From the NCBI RefSeq assembly GCF_003989795.1, contig NZ_RZHG01000030.1:156341-220340 (forward strand): a DNA stretch of 64,000 nucleotides, given 5' to 3'. The notes below the pieces were generated by a model. That model was given only the letters and a program-made list of their open reading frames with translations, did no database searches and was not told the origin of the DNA. The DNA is from Vreelandella andesensis. GTDB lineage: Bacteria; Pseudomonadota; Gammaproteobacteria; Pseudomonadales; Halomonadaceae. Of this stretch, positions 56,640 through 62,820 are shown one piece after another (position 1 is the stretch's first letter; each line of letters opens with the position of its first letter). The position numbers and the translations under genes were made by a program.

Positions 56640-57237
56640 GTTCTCGGCTCCTGCGGTTCATTTTGCGAGATAGCGCACCCTTCAACTGGTAAAGCTGCGC
56701 AATCTCAGGCCCATAACGGTGGTAACTGTTTCGCTGCATGTTTTCGCTGCGACTGATTAGCTCAAGATTGGAAGGATCGAAATTGCGCTTGTCGCCATCT
56801 CGGAAAAGCACAACATAACCATCGGGTATAGGGCCGTATGCTTCCTCCCAGGCGATGCGCTGCACCTCTACCCAGTCATGTAGTGGGTAACCCGTATCTG
56901 TCATTTTCCGCTGCAAGTAGCCTTCCTTAGTGACGCGCTCACTTCCGATAGGCTGCCAGCTGTGCGGCTTTTGCCCTGGCTTAAACCTGCCTTTCTCACT
57001 GCCTGGCGGGTTAAACGGTATGCCTTTATTCCACGGCTGTTGACCTTTCTTAAAGCACCCACGCCTTGGCGGCACATAGTCATCCGCTTTCGTCAGCCCT
57101 AGTTTGTGAGCCCTTGCGGTGATAGCCTTCTCGGCACGGCCAAAAAGGCGCTCAAGTACGCGTATTTCGTTAACAGGGTAGAGACGGCGCATATCCTCAT
57201 CATCCTGCGGTGACCAGGGCTTGCCGTGGTTTCGCAT
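56611..57237 (-). CDS. HNH endonuclease-domain protein
   Basis: The 208-residue product has an N-terminal DNA-binding-like region (about 1-50; WSPQDDEDMRRLYPVNEIRVLERLFGRAEKAITARAHKLGL, a Myb/SANT-like helix set), a short loop region and an HNH segment with GPIPDGYVVLFRDGDKRNFDPSNLELISRSENMQRN (NUMOD-like spacing). Such nucleases occur as free-standing homing enzymes. AAGGAGG lies just upstream of three start-like codons; ATG at 57237 has the best spacing. Confidence 0.8.
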   Translation of the reverse strand: MRNHGKPWSPQDDEDMRRLYPVNEIRVLERLFGRAEKAITARAHKLGLTKADDYVPPRRGCFKKGQQPWNKGIPFNPPGSEKGRFKPGQKPHSWQPIGSERVTKEGYLQRKMTDTGYPLHDWVEVQRIAWEEAYGPIPDGYVVLFRDGDKRNFDPSNLELISRSENMQRNSYHRYGPEIAQLYQLKGALSRKMNRRSRELENENHRSA

Positions 57238-57410
57238 CATCACCTCCTTTAAGTGCCGCTCTCACGCGGCGGCATACGGCTTGCTCACGGCCCTACTGCT
57301 AATGCAGTGCCGCGCATCCTGTCGGGTAGCGCGTTAAGGAGCGGAACCGCGCAAGCTGGTGCAGTTATTCGCCCCACTGCATCCTAGGGTAAAGTTGATA
57401 AGTTATTGAT

Positions 57411-57899
57411 CTAAAACGGGATTTCCGAGTCAAAATCATCATGCTGACCTGGATCAGTCGCGCCATAGGCTTGATGCTGCTGGCCTTGCGGCGGCTGGTT
57501 TTGCGGCGGGCGCTGTTGCTGGGCCTGCTGATAGTTCTGCTGTGGTTGTTGCTGCGGCTGCTGCCGTGGCTGTTGCTGCTGCCCGCTTTGCTGACTGCCT
57601 GCAAGCGTCAAATCATTAAGCCGAAGCGTCACAGCAAAGCCCTGGCTGCCATCGTTCTTTTGGAATTGGCGGGTGCCAAGCTCGCCGGTCACGCCTACCT
57701 GCTGGCCTTTAGTGAGATACTGCACCACGCCACCCTCTGCGCGCTTACCAAACAGTGCGCAATCAAGCCAAAGCGTTGACTTGTTATCGCCATAGCCCAC
57801 ATCTACAGCGACAGGAAAGCCCGCTACTGCTGTGCCGTTTTGCGTGCTGCGAACCTCAACATCACGCCCAATTCGCCCAATTCCGGTAAATACGTTCAT
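57411..57899 (-). CDS. ssb: Single-stranded DNA-binding protein
   Basis: The 162-residue phage SSB has an OB-fold (about 1-105; MNVFTGIGRIGRDVEVRSTQNG, WLDCALFGKRAEG, GVTGELGTRQFQ), a glutamine-rich linker (about 106-150) and the acidic tip DFDSEIPF that recruits partner proteins. It follows the YqaJ exonuclease and Erf annealase, completing a recombination trio. A hairpin terminator precedes it at 57915. GGAG is 8 bases before the ATG. Confidence 0.9.
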   Translation of the reverse strand: MNVFTGIGRIGRDVEVRSTQNGTAVAGFPVAVDVGYGDNKSTLWLDCALFGKRAEGGVVQYLTKGQQVGVTGELGTRQFQKNDGSQGFAVTLRLNDLTLAGSQQSGQQQQPRQQPQQQPQQNYQQAQQQRPPQNQPPQGQQHQAYGATDPGQHDDFDSEIPF

Positions 57900-57914
57900 G
57901 CTCGTTACTCCATT

Positions 57915-57934
57915 AAAAAGCCCCTTTCGGGGCT
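57915..57934 (-). terminator. Intrinsic terminator between exonuclease and ssb
   Basis: On the minus strand AGCCCC (57934-57929) pairs with GGGGCT (57924-57919) around a GAAA loop and is followed by four to five U residues. Its position inside the operon would cut off ssb unless transcription is modified. Confidence 0.65.
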
Positions 57935-57935
57935 A

Positions 57936-58547
57936 TTAGGCAGCCATGACTAGCTGCATTCGTTTGTCTAGCTCTTCGTAGAACGCTTCTACGCGCTCGC
58001 TGATTTTGCGAATCATCACTTCATCGCGGTAGGCTCGCTTAACGAACATCGGCATGCCTGGGTAGTAGCTAATAAAGTCAATCCATTCGCGCTCGCTGAC
58101 CCACAACCCTCCTTGGCATTGGGCGATATGCTCCTTGGGAATCTCGCCATCCAACAGCACTTCAACCTGAAACTTGGGTAGCTTCGTTTTAATCTCTGCC
58201 AGCCCATCATTTCCAATCAAGCTGTCAGGGGAGTAGCCAGCACCATAGTTAAGGATGATGCCCACTTGCTCCAATTCCAGCCCGTAGCGCTCGGTGTAAA
58301 GCTCCCTGGCCATTGGCTCCAATAAATGCCCGCGCTCGGTGTGGCGATTGCCCTGGAAGGCGTCGGAGGGTTCCTCAGTGATGCGCTCACCGATAAGCTG
58401 GTTCATGTAAGTGATAGCGCCGGCACCAAAGCCAGACGGCCCCTTGCCATTAACCAGCAAGCATTGAAGTTCGCTCATGGTCACGATGCCCATGCGGGCT
58501 AAGTGCCAAGCCTCAGTGCCTTGCTCTAGCTCCTTAATGACCTGCAT
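57936..58547 (-). CDS. YqaJ/lambda-exonuclease-family recombinase
   Basis: The 203-residue product degrades one strand of double-stranded DNA ends to feed the annealase. It has the YqaJ motif layout: GTEAWHLARMGIVTMSEL, GHLLEPMARELYTERYG, DSLIGNDGLAEIKTKLPK (Asp-Glu-Lys catalytic set) and HIAQCQGGLWV. ATG at 58547 has AGGAG 7 bases upstream and overlaps the Erf stop by 14 bp, so both are translationally coupled. Confidence 0.9.
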   Translation of the reverse strand: MQVIKELEQGTEAWHLARMGIVTMSELQCLLVNGKGPSGFGAGAITYMNQLIGERITEEPSDAFQGNRHTERGHLLEPMARELYTERYGLELEQVGIILNYGAGYSPDSLIGNDGLAEIKTKLPKFQVEVLLDGEIPKEHIAQCQGGLWVSEREWIDFISYYPGMPMFVKRAYRDEVMIRKISERVEAFYEELDKRMQLVMAA

Positions 58548-59280
58548 TAGCCGTCTCCTGCTGGGCAACGATCTTGCTTAGCTGCGCTATGGTGCTATCG
58601 AACTTGGCCTTCGGCACTTTGCTGGCGTCGCCATAATTTGATGCAAACCACTCCTGAGTAGTCTCTGGGCATGCGGCCAGCGCCTTAGCTATCTGCGCAG
58701 ACTGGAAGGATGTAACTAGCTTGGTAGGCGCTGATGACTCACCATCATCATCTTCGCCGCGTGTAGTGATATTGAGCAGCGAGCAGATCACGTATCGCTT
58801 GCCGTAACTGGTAGAGCTACCGAAGGCCTGGACTGCATTTTTGCTACCGCTGGTGTCAGCAGGCAAAATCATTGCCGTTTCTTCGCGGTGCCCGCCTCTG
58901 TGCATCAATACGCCGGTGACCTCAACGGCTCTATCCAGAGTCTTGACGCGGAAGCTGACCGCAAACCCATGACGCTGGAGGATAGGGCGCACCTCATCAA
59001 CAATATCCTCAAGACTCGCGTAATTGCCGTTATGCGATTTGCCACGTCTAGTGATGCTTGGGATTTCTGACTGCATGGCCGCCATTGCCGCGCTGTAGTC
59101 GGCGGAGGCCTGTCGATCCATGACGCGCTCCTGCATTTGCAGCAAGCGCTCCATCTTGTCAATGTCCACATCTGGATTCATCGCGGCCCGCTCAATCACC
59201 TGGATGATGGCGGTGGCCTCATTGCGCGGCGCTTCAACGGATAGCGCTGCCTCTTGTGTTGTCGCAACTGCATTGCTCAT
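58534..59280 (-). CDS. Erf-family single-strand annealing protein
   Basis: The 248-residue product matches the ERF superfamily: YSAAMAAMQSEIPSITRRGKSHNGNYASLEDIVDEVRPIL and the core GSSTSYGKRYVICSLLNI. The family forms rings or filaments on single strands and anneals them, supporting circularisation and recombination of phage DNA. The tail (from about 180) is acidic and helical. It is upstream of and coupled to the exonuclease. GGAG precedes its ATG. Confidence 0.9.
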   Translation of the reverse strand: MSNAVATTQEAALSVEAPRNEATAIIQVIERAAMNPDVDIDKMERLLQMQERVMDRQASADYSAAMAAMQSEIPSITRRGKSHNGNYASLEDIVDEVRPILQRHGFAVSFRVKTLDRAVEVTGVLMHRGGHREETAMILPADTSGSKNAVQAFGSSTSYGKRYVICSLLNITTRGEDDDGESSAPTKLVTSFQSAQIAKALAACPETTQEWFASNYGDASKVPKAKFDSTIAQLSKIVAQQETANAGH

Positions 59281-59317
59281 ATAAACTCCTTAGCTGATCT
59301 TCTCGACGTTGATCTTG

Positions 59318-59353
59318 GCCCGCTACCTGTTTGCCCAGGTAAGCGGGCTTTTT
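59318..59353. other. Strong hairpin in the DUF551-Erf gap
   Basis: GCCCGCT (59318-59324) and ACCTG (59325-59329) pair with CAGGT (59336-59340) and AGCGGGC (59342-59348) across a 6-base loop, with one bulged A. It is followed on the plus strand by five T residues, the direction of no known gene. On the minus strand the U-run is missing. Confidence 0.55.
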
Positions 59354-59681
59354 AGTTGGCGGGCGGCGCAGCTAGCGGCTTCCAGTGAGTAGGATTGCAA
59401 AGAAGCACGCCGTTAAACTCACTGTTCACGGGGTAAGTTCCAAACTGGAACCGACCATTGGTCACCAAAAACGCCACCAGTTGCTCTCGCGTATCGCTGC
59501 AATAAACCTGAACGTCCTCGCCTTTAGTGGGGAGCTGCTCATCAACGCTTATCCATCCAGCTAGCAGTGCCTCTAATTCGTCTTGCTCGCGATGGTCCAG
59601 CCGCTTAGTGCCTTTGGTTACCGTAAACACGCCACGGCTAGCGCTATCAAAGTGCCCGCCGGTGACTTTCCACTCGCTCAT
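59352..59681 (-). CDS. DUF551-domain phage protein
   Basis: The 109-residue product ends with WISVDEQLPTKGEDVQVYC and THWKPLAAPP, the two ends of DUF551 (W-SV-E-LP...HW-PLP-PP), a domain common in phage early proteins and of unknown function. ATG at 59681 overlaps the upstream stop in ATGA. Confidence 0.8.
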   Translation of the reverse strand: MSEWKVTGGHFDSASRGVFTVTKGTKRLDHREQDELEALLAGWISVDEQLPTKGEDVQVYCSDTREQLVAFLVTNGRFQFGTYPVNSEFNGVLLCNPTHWKPLAAPPAN

Positions 59682-59929
59682 AGCTCACCCCGTTGGCGTT
59701 TCTCGCTCCACGCTTTAATCAAGTGTCGTACGATCAAGCTGTCAGACTCCTGAAGCAGATAGTCGTAAAGCTCTTGCTCTTGATCCGGCTCACGCATCCA
59801 TGCGACGAATTCATCCGCTGCCCATACTTCGCCATCATCAAGCGCTTCTTCGGGCGTCAGCTCACGGTCCGGGTCAAATTGAGGGAAGCGGACGGCGTTC
59901 TGATCCGGTACTGCGTATGCTGTATTCAT
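59678..59929 (-). CDS. Small acidic phage protein
   Basis: The 83-residue product (MNTAYAVPDQNAVRFPQFDPDRELTP...) is strongly acidic with an end ESDSLIVRHLIKAWSEKRQRG. No family is recognised. ATG at 59929 overlaps the upstream stop in ATGA; the open frame starts earlier, at 59953. Confidence 0.62.
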   Translation of the reverse strand: MNTAYAVPDQNAVRFPQFDPDRELTPEEALDDGEVWAADEFVAWMREPDQEQELYDYLLQESDSLIVRHLIKAWSEKRQRGEL

Positions 59930-60159
59930 TTTGCGGGCCTCAGTCCTGGGCAATGCTCTTCTGCAATGCCGCGATAATCGGGATGGCCAGTTCTGCGCAG
60001 CGGGTCAATGCCGCGTGCCGCTTCGGCTTGCCAGACTGCGACGTCTGCGCAGTAGGTGCGGTGCAGATGTCTTTCGTCAGCGGCGTCTAAGTTGGCGGCT
60101 AGCACCATGCTGCCGGTGACGACTAACAGGGCAGCGAGGCTAAGTGTTCGCGTGGTCAT
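59926..60159 (-). CDS. Small exported phage protein
   Basis: The 77-residue product has a signal-like N terminus (MTTRTLSLAALLVVTGSMVLA) and a mature part with two cysteines in TYCADVAVW and EEHCPGL and a GHPDYRGIAE segment. Small periplasmic phage proteins of this kind are common but uncharacterised; roles in superinfection are possible. It overlaps the next gene at the start. Confidence 0.62.
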   Translation of the reverse strand: MTTRTLSLAALLVVTGSMVLAANLDAADERHLHRTYCADVAVWQAEAARGIDPLRRTGHPDYRGIAEEHCPGLRPAK

Positions 60160-60307
60160 AGCGCGTTACCTTCTTGATTAGCTCAATAGGAAAACCGCAA
60201 CGCTTAGCGGCTCGCTTAGCATTTTTGCGGCTACAAAAAAGCCCCAGATGGGGCAGTGGGGTGATGATGTGCCCGCGCTGTTTGCGCAGGATGAAGGCGG
60301 CTCTCAT
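60140..60307 (-). CDS. 55-residue basic phage protein
   Basis: A short frame encodes MRAAFILRKQRGHIITPLPH and ends VTRYDHANT, with a KNAKRAAKRCGFPIELIKKV basic helix. The ATG at 60307 overlaps the upstream stop in ATGA, which is the main evidence for translation. No family is recognised. Confidence 0.58.
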   Translation of the reverse strand: MRAAFILRKQRGHIITPLPHLGLFCSRKNAKRAAKRCGFPIELIKKVTRYDHANT

Positions 60308-60615
60308 GGTTTACCTCGGCTTTCAGCAATCTTCTCTGCTTCTTGCCACACCGCACACCAGCCGCATTTTTTTCCAGCCAGCGCTCCGTTGTCGTAATCC
60401 CAAACACCCGGAACTGAATGGCTATGGCCGGGAGCATTGCCGTTCCTGCTATCGCGGTGCGGGATTTCGCTAACGACCGCAGCGATAACGCCATGCGCTT
60501 GATTGCGCTCACGCTCTGCAACCTCTAGTCGGTTGAGTAGCTCGATTGCCATTCTGGCCGGGATACTGATTCCCGATTCTGCAAACTCTTTGATCACTGC
60601 AATATCAGAACTCAT
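60304..60615 (-). CDS. Small phage protein with Cys knuckle
   Basis: The 103-residue product begins MSSDIAVIKEFAESGISIPARMAIELLNRLEVAERERNQ and ends with KKCGWCAVWQEAEKIAESRG, a CxxC that may bind metal. The start of the series AELLNRLEVAERERN is a common helical opening in phage early proteins. GAGAGGTG lies a few bases before the ATG at 60615. Confidence 0.64.
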   Translation of the reverse strand: MSSDIAVIKEFAESGISIPARMAIELLNRLEVAERERNQAHGVIAAVVSEIPHRDSRNGNAPGHSHSVPGVWDYDNGALAGKKCGWCAVWQEAEKIAESRGKP

Positions 60616-60723
60616 AATCACCTCTCTCGAATTAGGCGCGCTGCCTCTGCAACTCTCGCAGTGCCAACATTGATAGAAGAGAAGCAGCGCGGGCATGGCA
60701 GCTCAGTGAAGTGCCATGCCAAT

Positions 60724-60745
60724 AAAAAAGCCCGCGTGGGCGGGC
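60724..60745 (-). terminator. Intrinsic terminator ending the 60.9-kb RNA candidate
   Basis: On the minus strand GCCCGC (60745-60740) pairs with GCGGGC (60735-60730) around CCAC, followed by six U residues. It lies 3' of the structured region and 5' of the next gene in the operon. Confidence 0.85.
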
Positions 60746-60937
60746 AAAAGGGTAGGAGTCGATGCAATAACATCGGAAAGGGCTCGGTTGCCGACGCGCC
60801 TTGCTCAAGGCGCTATGAGTGAGCGATTCTCACGGGCCAAACCCTTGCCGATGCCGCCTGTATTCTCAGCCCAGGCGGCAGGCTCTACACCGCACTACGT
60901 AGCGGATCACGACCCCTGTACGCCAGGGGTGGGCGTC
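60746..60937 (-). ncRNA. Candidate structured RNA with six or more hairpins
   Basis: No gene fits in this 190-bp gap, but on the minus strand it folds densely. In order: a 7-bp hairpin (60930-60924 with 60918-60912), an 8-bp hairpin (60879-60872 with 60860-60853), then a four-way cloverleaf. The cloverleaf is closed by CATCGG/CCGATG plus CAAGGG-type pairing (60853-60842 with 60782-60771). Its three arms are GTGAG/CTCAC (60833-60819), GCGCCTT/AAGGCGC (60813-60796) and TCGG/CCGA (60794-60784). A terminator follows. It may be a separate small RNA, an RNA regulator of the c4 antisense type or a 3' UTR element; the class is not recognised. Confidence 0.6.
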
Positions 60938-61414
60938 TTACTGACTAGCCTTAAATAAGGCAAATACGTCACGGTTGCCTTTCTCAACCATTCCAGAGAG
61001 GGCGGCAACGCGGATCTCCGTGTCCGTATGGCGTCGCCTTTCGTCGGTATCCAGCTGATTAAGGCGCGTATGCGTTAGGAGTGAGTTAGCCTTGCGCAGC
61101 CCCTTGCTCATGTAGCGGCTTACTTCCTCAGCTGCGTATCGCGCTTGCTCTGATGGCGGAACCAGTCGATAACCGCGCCCTCGCACGTTTTGCAAGGCAA
61201 TCTGGTGATCGTGTAGCAGAGTCGTTTTCAACGCATCCATACGCTCTAGCAAGATGAACTCGTTTTCACGCACCGCTTGATCGTTAATATCAAGCGCCCA
61301 TCGCAACCAGTCGTGGCTAACTAAATCGCCATCCTGAAAGTCGGATTGCATGAACCGATCAACCGTTAGACCCAGACTCCACCCCTGTACGGGAAAGTGC
61401 TGTGCGACTGTCAT
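60938..61414 (-). CDS. Phage protein with possible winged-helix segment
   Basis: The 158-residue product has LLHDHQIALQNVRGRGYRLVPP, which resembles the end of a winged-helix domain (the tVrGvGYrl strand of OmpR-type regulators), then a helical region EEVSRYMSKGLRKANSLLTH. It could be a DNA- or RNA-binding regulator. It is the second gene after pL, and its ATG overlaps the first gene's stop in ATGA. The 3' end runs into the structured RNA region. Confidence 0.6.
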   Translation of the reverse strand: MTVAQHFPVQGWSLGLTVDRFMQSDFQDGDLVSHDWLRWALDINDQAVRENEFILLERMDALKTTLLHDHQIALQNVRGRGYRLVPPSEQARYAAEEVSRYMSKGLRKANSLLTHTRLNQLDTDERRRHTDTEIRVAALSGMVEKGNRDVFALFKASQ

Positions 61415-61980
61415 TGCATAACCTCCACATCAAAGCGTCCGAACTTCGGGCGATAATCACCAATGCCGCAATATTGGCCGCCATCTTGCAGGCACTTGAT
61501 AACCTGCTGCCTGTCGATTGACTCAGGATCAAACGCTACTTCGCACGTTAGCGACCAGTGATTGAAAATAGGCCGGTAGCGCATTAATCGACTTGTCTGA
61601 ACCTTCACCGAGCGGGCGTCATAGAACCGTTGATTCCATAGCTTTTCTACGGTGCGTGGCCCGTCGTATTCGAGCTTGCACTTGTCGTCGATAATCTCAA
61701 CGCTGCGCTTAAGCTGCGTGCCTAGCTTGCTCAGCTTGCCGCCTGCAATCATGCTGGCTTCGATGTTGACGCCGGGAACGTATGGCCCCAGTTTTTCATC
61801 GAAGTACATGCCGCCGCGCCACTCGCTTTTGGCGATCAGCTCGTGATCGTCATCCGTTTTCTTGCGCTTGCCGGTTAGCGTTTTGTGCGCCTTAGTCAGC
61901 GGGTTAAGCGGATCAGCGAAAATGTCAGCGTGCATAAGAAGGGGGCGTGCGCCCGTTAGCTTTACCTTGATGATTTCCAC
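61411..61980 (-). CDS. First left-operon gene, unknown phage protein with RAMP-like G-loop
   Basis: The 189-residue product starts VEIIKVKLTGARPLLMHADIF and contains GPYVPGVNIEASMIAGGKLSKLG and a C-terminal YCGIGDYRPKFGRFDVEV. That Gly-rich end recalls the loops of ferredoxin-like RAMP/Cas7-type RNA-binding folds, but the similarity is only by eye. The GTG at 61980 has AGGAG 8 bases upstream; the open frame continues to 62169 through the repeat array but is not homologous there. It is the first protein gene after the long structured leader. Confidence 0.6.
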   Translation of the reverse strand: MEIIKVKLTGARPLLMHADIFADPLNPLTKAHKTLTGKRKKTDDDHELIAKSEWRGGMYFDEKLGPYVPGVNIEASMIAGGKLSKLGTQLKRSVEIIDDKCKLEYDGPRTVEKLWNQRFYDARSVKVQTSRLMRYRPIFNHWSLTCEVAFDPESIDRQQVIKCLQDGGQYCGIGDYRPKFGRFDVEVMQ

Positions 61981-62046
61981 GAAAGTCACTCCTTGTTGTC
62001 CGCTGCGTGTGCCTTGCGCCGTATGCGCTGCACTGTGCTTTGCGGT

Positions 62047-62541
62047 GATGCTGAATACACCGGAGGGCACCCGAACCGGATGCCAACCGCTGAAACCAGC
62101 CCTTGCCTTGCACTGCCACTCCGTGCCATACCCTGCCGCGCCCCACCTAACCCCGCGATGCTTTCGCACCGCATAACGCTCTCAATGAAAGCGCTACACG
62201 CTGTGTCAGCCCTTGCCAAACCCGGCCTAACCAAGCCTCACCCAGGCATTCCGAACCAAGCCGCATGATGCTTTCGCACCGGAAAGGCGACTCTCTGAAT
62301 CGCCAGACCGCTACGTTGTAGCCCTTGCCTCATCTAGACCTGCCGCACCGCGCCACGCCCGACCTAACCCGGCCTGAGCACGCCTCAATGGTGGCTACCC
62401 ACCGCACAGCGCCCGTTATAGACGCTGTACGCTTTGCAGCCCTTGCCTAGCCAGGCCAGACCTCGCCACGCCGTGCCTTACCGCGCCTTGCCACGATGGA
62501 GTGATGCTTTCGCATCGCGCAACGCCCTCAAAGAAGGCGCT
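62047..62541 (-). repeat. Leader array: five hairpin clusters separated by 11-13 CCNNN pentamers
   Basis: Reading the RNA (minus strand), hairpin H1 lies at 62541-62521, 62426-62408, 62304-62286, 62195-62175 and 62084-62066. H2 lies at 62516-62503, 62403-62390, 62280-62267, 62170-62157 and 62061-62047. H0 lies at 62440-62424, 62322-62310, 62210-62193 and 62100-62089. H2 is GGUGC-GAAA-GCAUC in two copies, GAUGC-GAAA-GCAUC in one and GGUGG-GUAG-CCACC in another, so paired bases change together. Between clusters lie exact pentamer tracts on the plus strand: 62101-62155 (11 units), 62211-62265 (11), 62323-62387 (13) and 62441-62495 (11); 41 of 46 units begin with CC. The anchor AGCCCTTGCC begins each tract, at 62098, 62208, 62320 and 62438, so the period is 110, 112 and 118 bp. 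No protein frame fits it. Confidence 0.9.
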
Positions 62542-62636
62542 GCAAGATGGCCTGATACTTCAACAGCCTCAGGCAGGCGTACTCCTATCGACCTCTCGTG
62601 AGATGCAATCCCCTACGGGCGGATAGGCTTATCTGA

Positions 62637-62649
62637 TTTTTAAAGAGCC
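62637..62649 (-). promoter_or_regulatory. boxA-like antitermination element
   Basis: The minus strand reads GGCTCTTTAAAAA, matching the NusB/NusE-binding boxA of E. coli rrn leaders (TGCTCTTTA core). It lies about 60 nt after the predicted pL start site and before the hairpin array, as in lambda nut regions. Confidence 0.72.
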
Positions 62650-62714
62650 TGCTGTTGGTCGGTCAGCATCCGGTGATTCCGTTTCGGTGTTCATACTGCG
62701 CTTCCATGTGTTGA

Positions 62715-62743
62715 AATTTAGCACGCGATGTTTAGCACGTCAA
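62715..62743 (-). promoter_or_regulatory. Leftward phage promoter pL with overlapping operators
   Basis: On the minus strand TTGACG (62743-62738) and TAAATT (62720-62715) are separated by exactly 17 bp. The operator word GTGCTAAA occurs at 62738-62731 and 62724-62717, overlapping the spacer and the -10 element; a third partial copy (TTTAGCA) is at 62752-62758. Transcription would start near 62708 and run into the leader array. Confidence 0.75.
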
Positions 62744-62769
62744 GGGCGTAATTTAGCAAAAATGGCAAT

Positions 62770-62796
62770 AAAAAAAGCCCAGCTAAAAAGCTGAGC
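62770..62796 (-). terminator. Terminator after the 30-codon gene
   Basis: On the minus strand GCTCAGCT (62796-62789) pairs with AGCTGGGC (62784-62777) with one G-U pair around UUUU and is followed by seven U residues (62776-62770). It sits 24 bp after the small gene and upstream of pL. Confidence 0.85.
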
Positions 62797-62820
62797 CTTT
62801 CTTAGTAAAAGCCGACTACG

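Noticed and set aside
53538..57237. A toxin-antitoxin or defence operon among the small genes
   Set aside because: The genes have Cys knuckles, HNH and basic helices typical of phage early genes, but no recognisable toxin, antitoxin or defence domain.
57441..57779. Plus-strand frame antisense to ssb
   Set aside because: It is the reverse of the glutamine-rich linker of ssb (a Leu-rich reading) and has no start signal.
59318..59353. Plus-strand terminator in the Erf-DUF551 gap
   Set aside because: The stem and T-run are good on the plus strand, but no rightward gene exists to terminate; kept only as a hairpin of unknown role.
61986..62268. Open reading frames through the array (for example 61986-62234 minus and 61993-62268 plus)
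   Set aside because: They have no ribosome site, lie in pentamer and hairpin sequence, and their composition follows the repeat rather than a protein. The extension of the first operon gene to 62169 was rejected for the same reason.
62047..62541. CRISPR array interpretation of the repeated modules
   Set aside because: The units are not identical repeats with unique spacers: the repeated part varies in compensating pairs, and the linkers are all built from the same pentamer. No cas genes are near.
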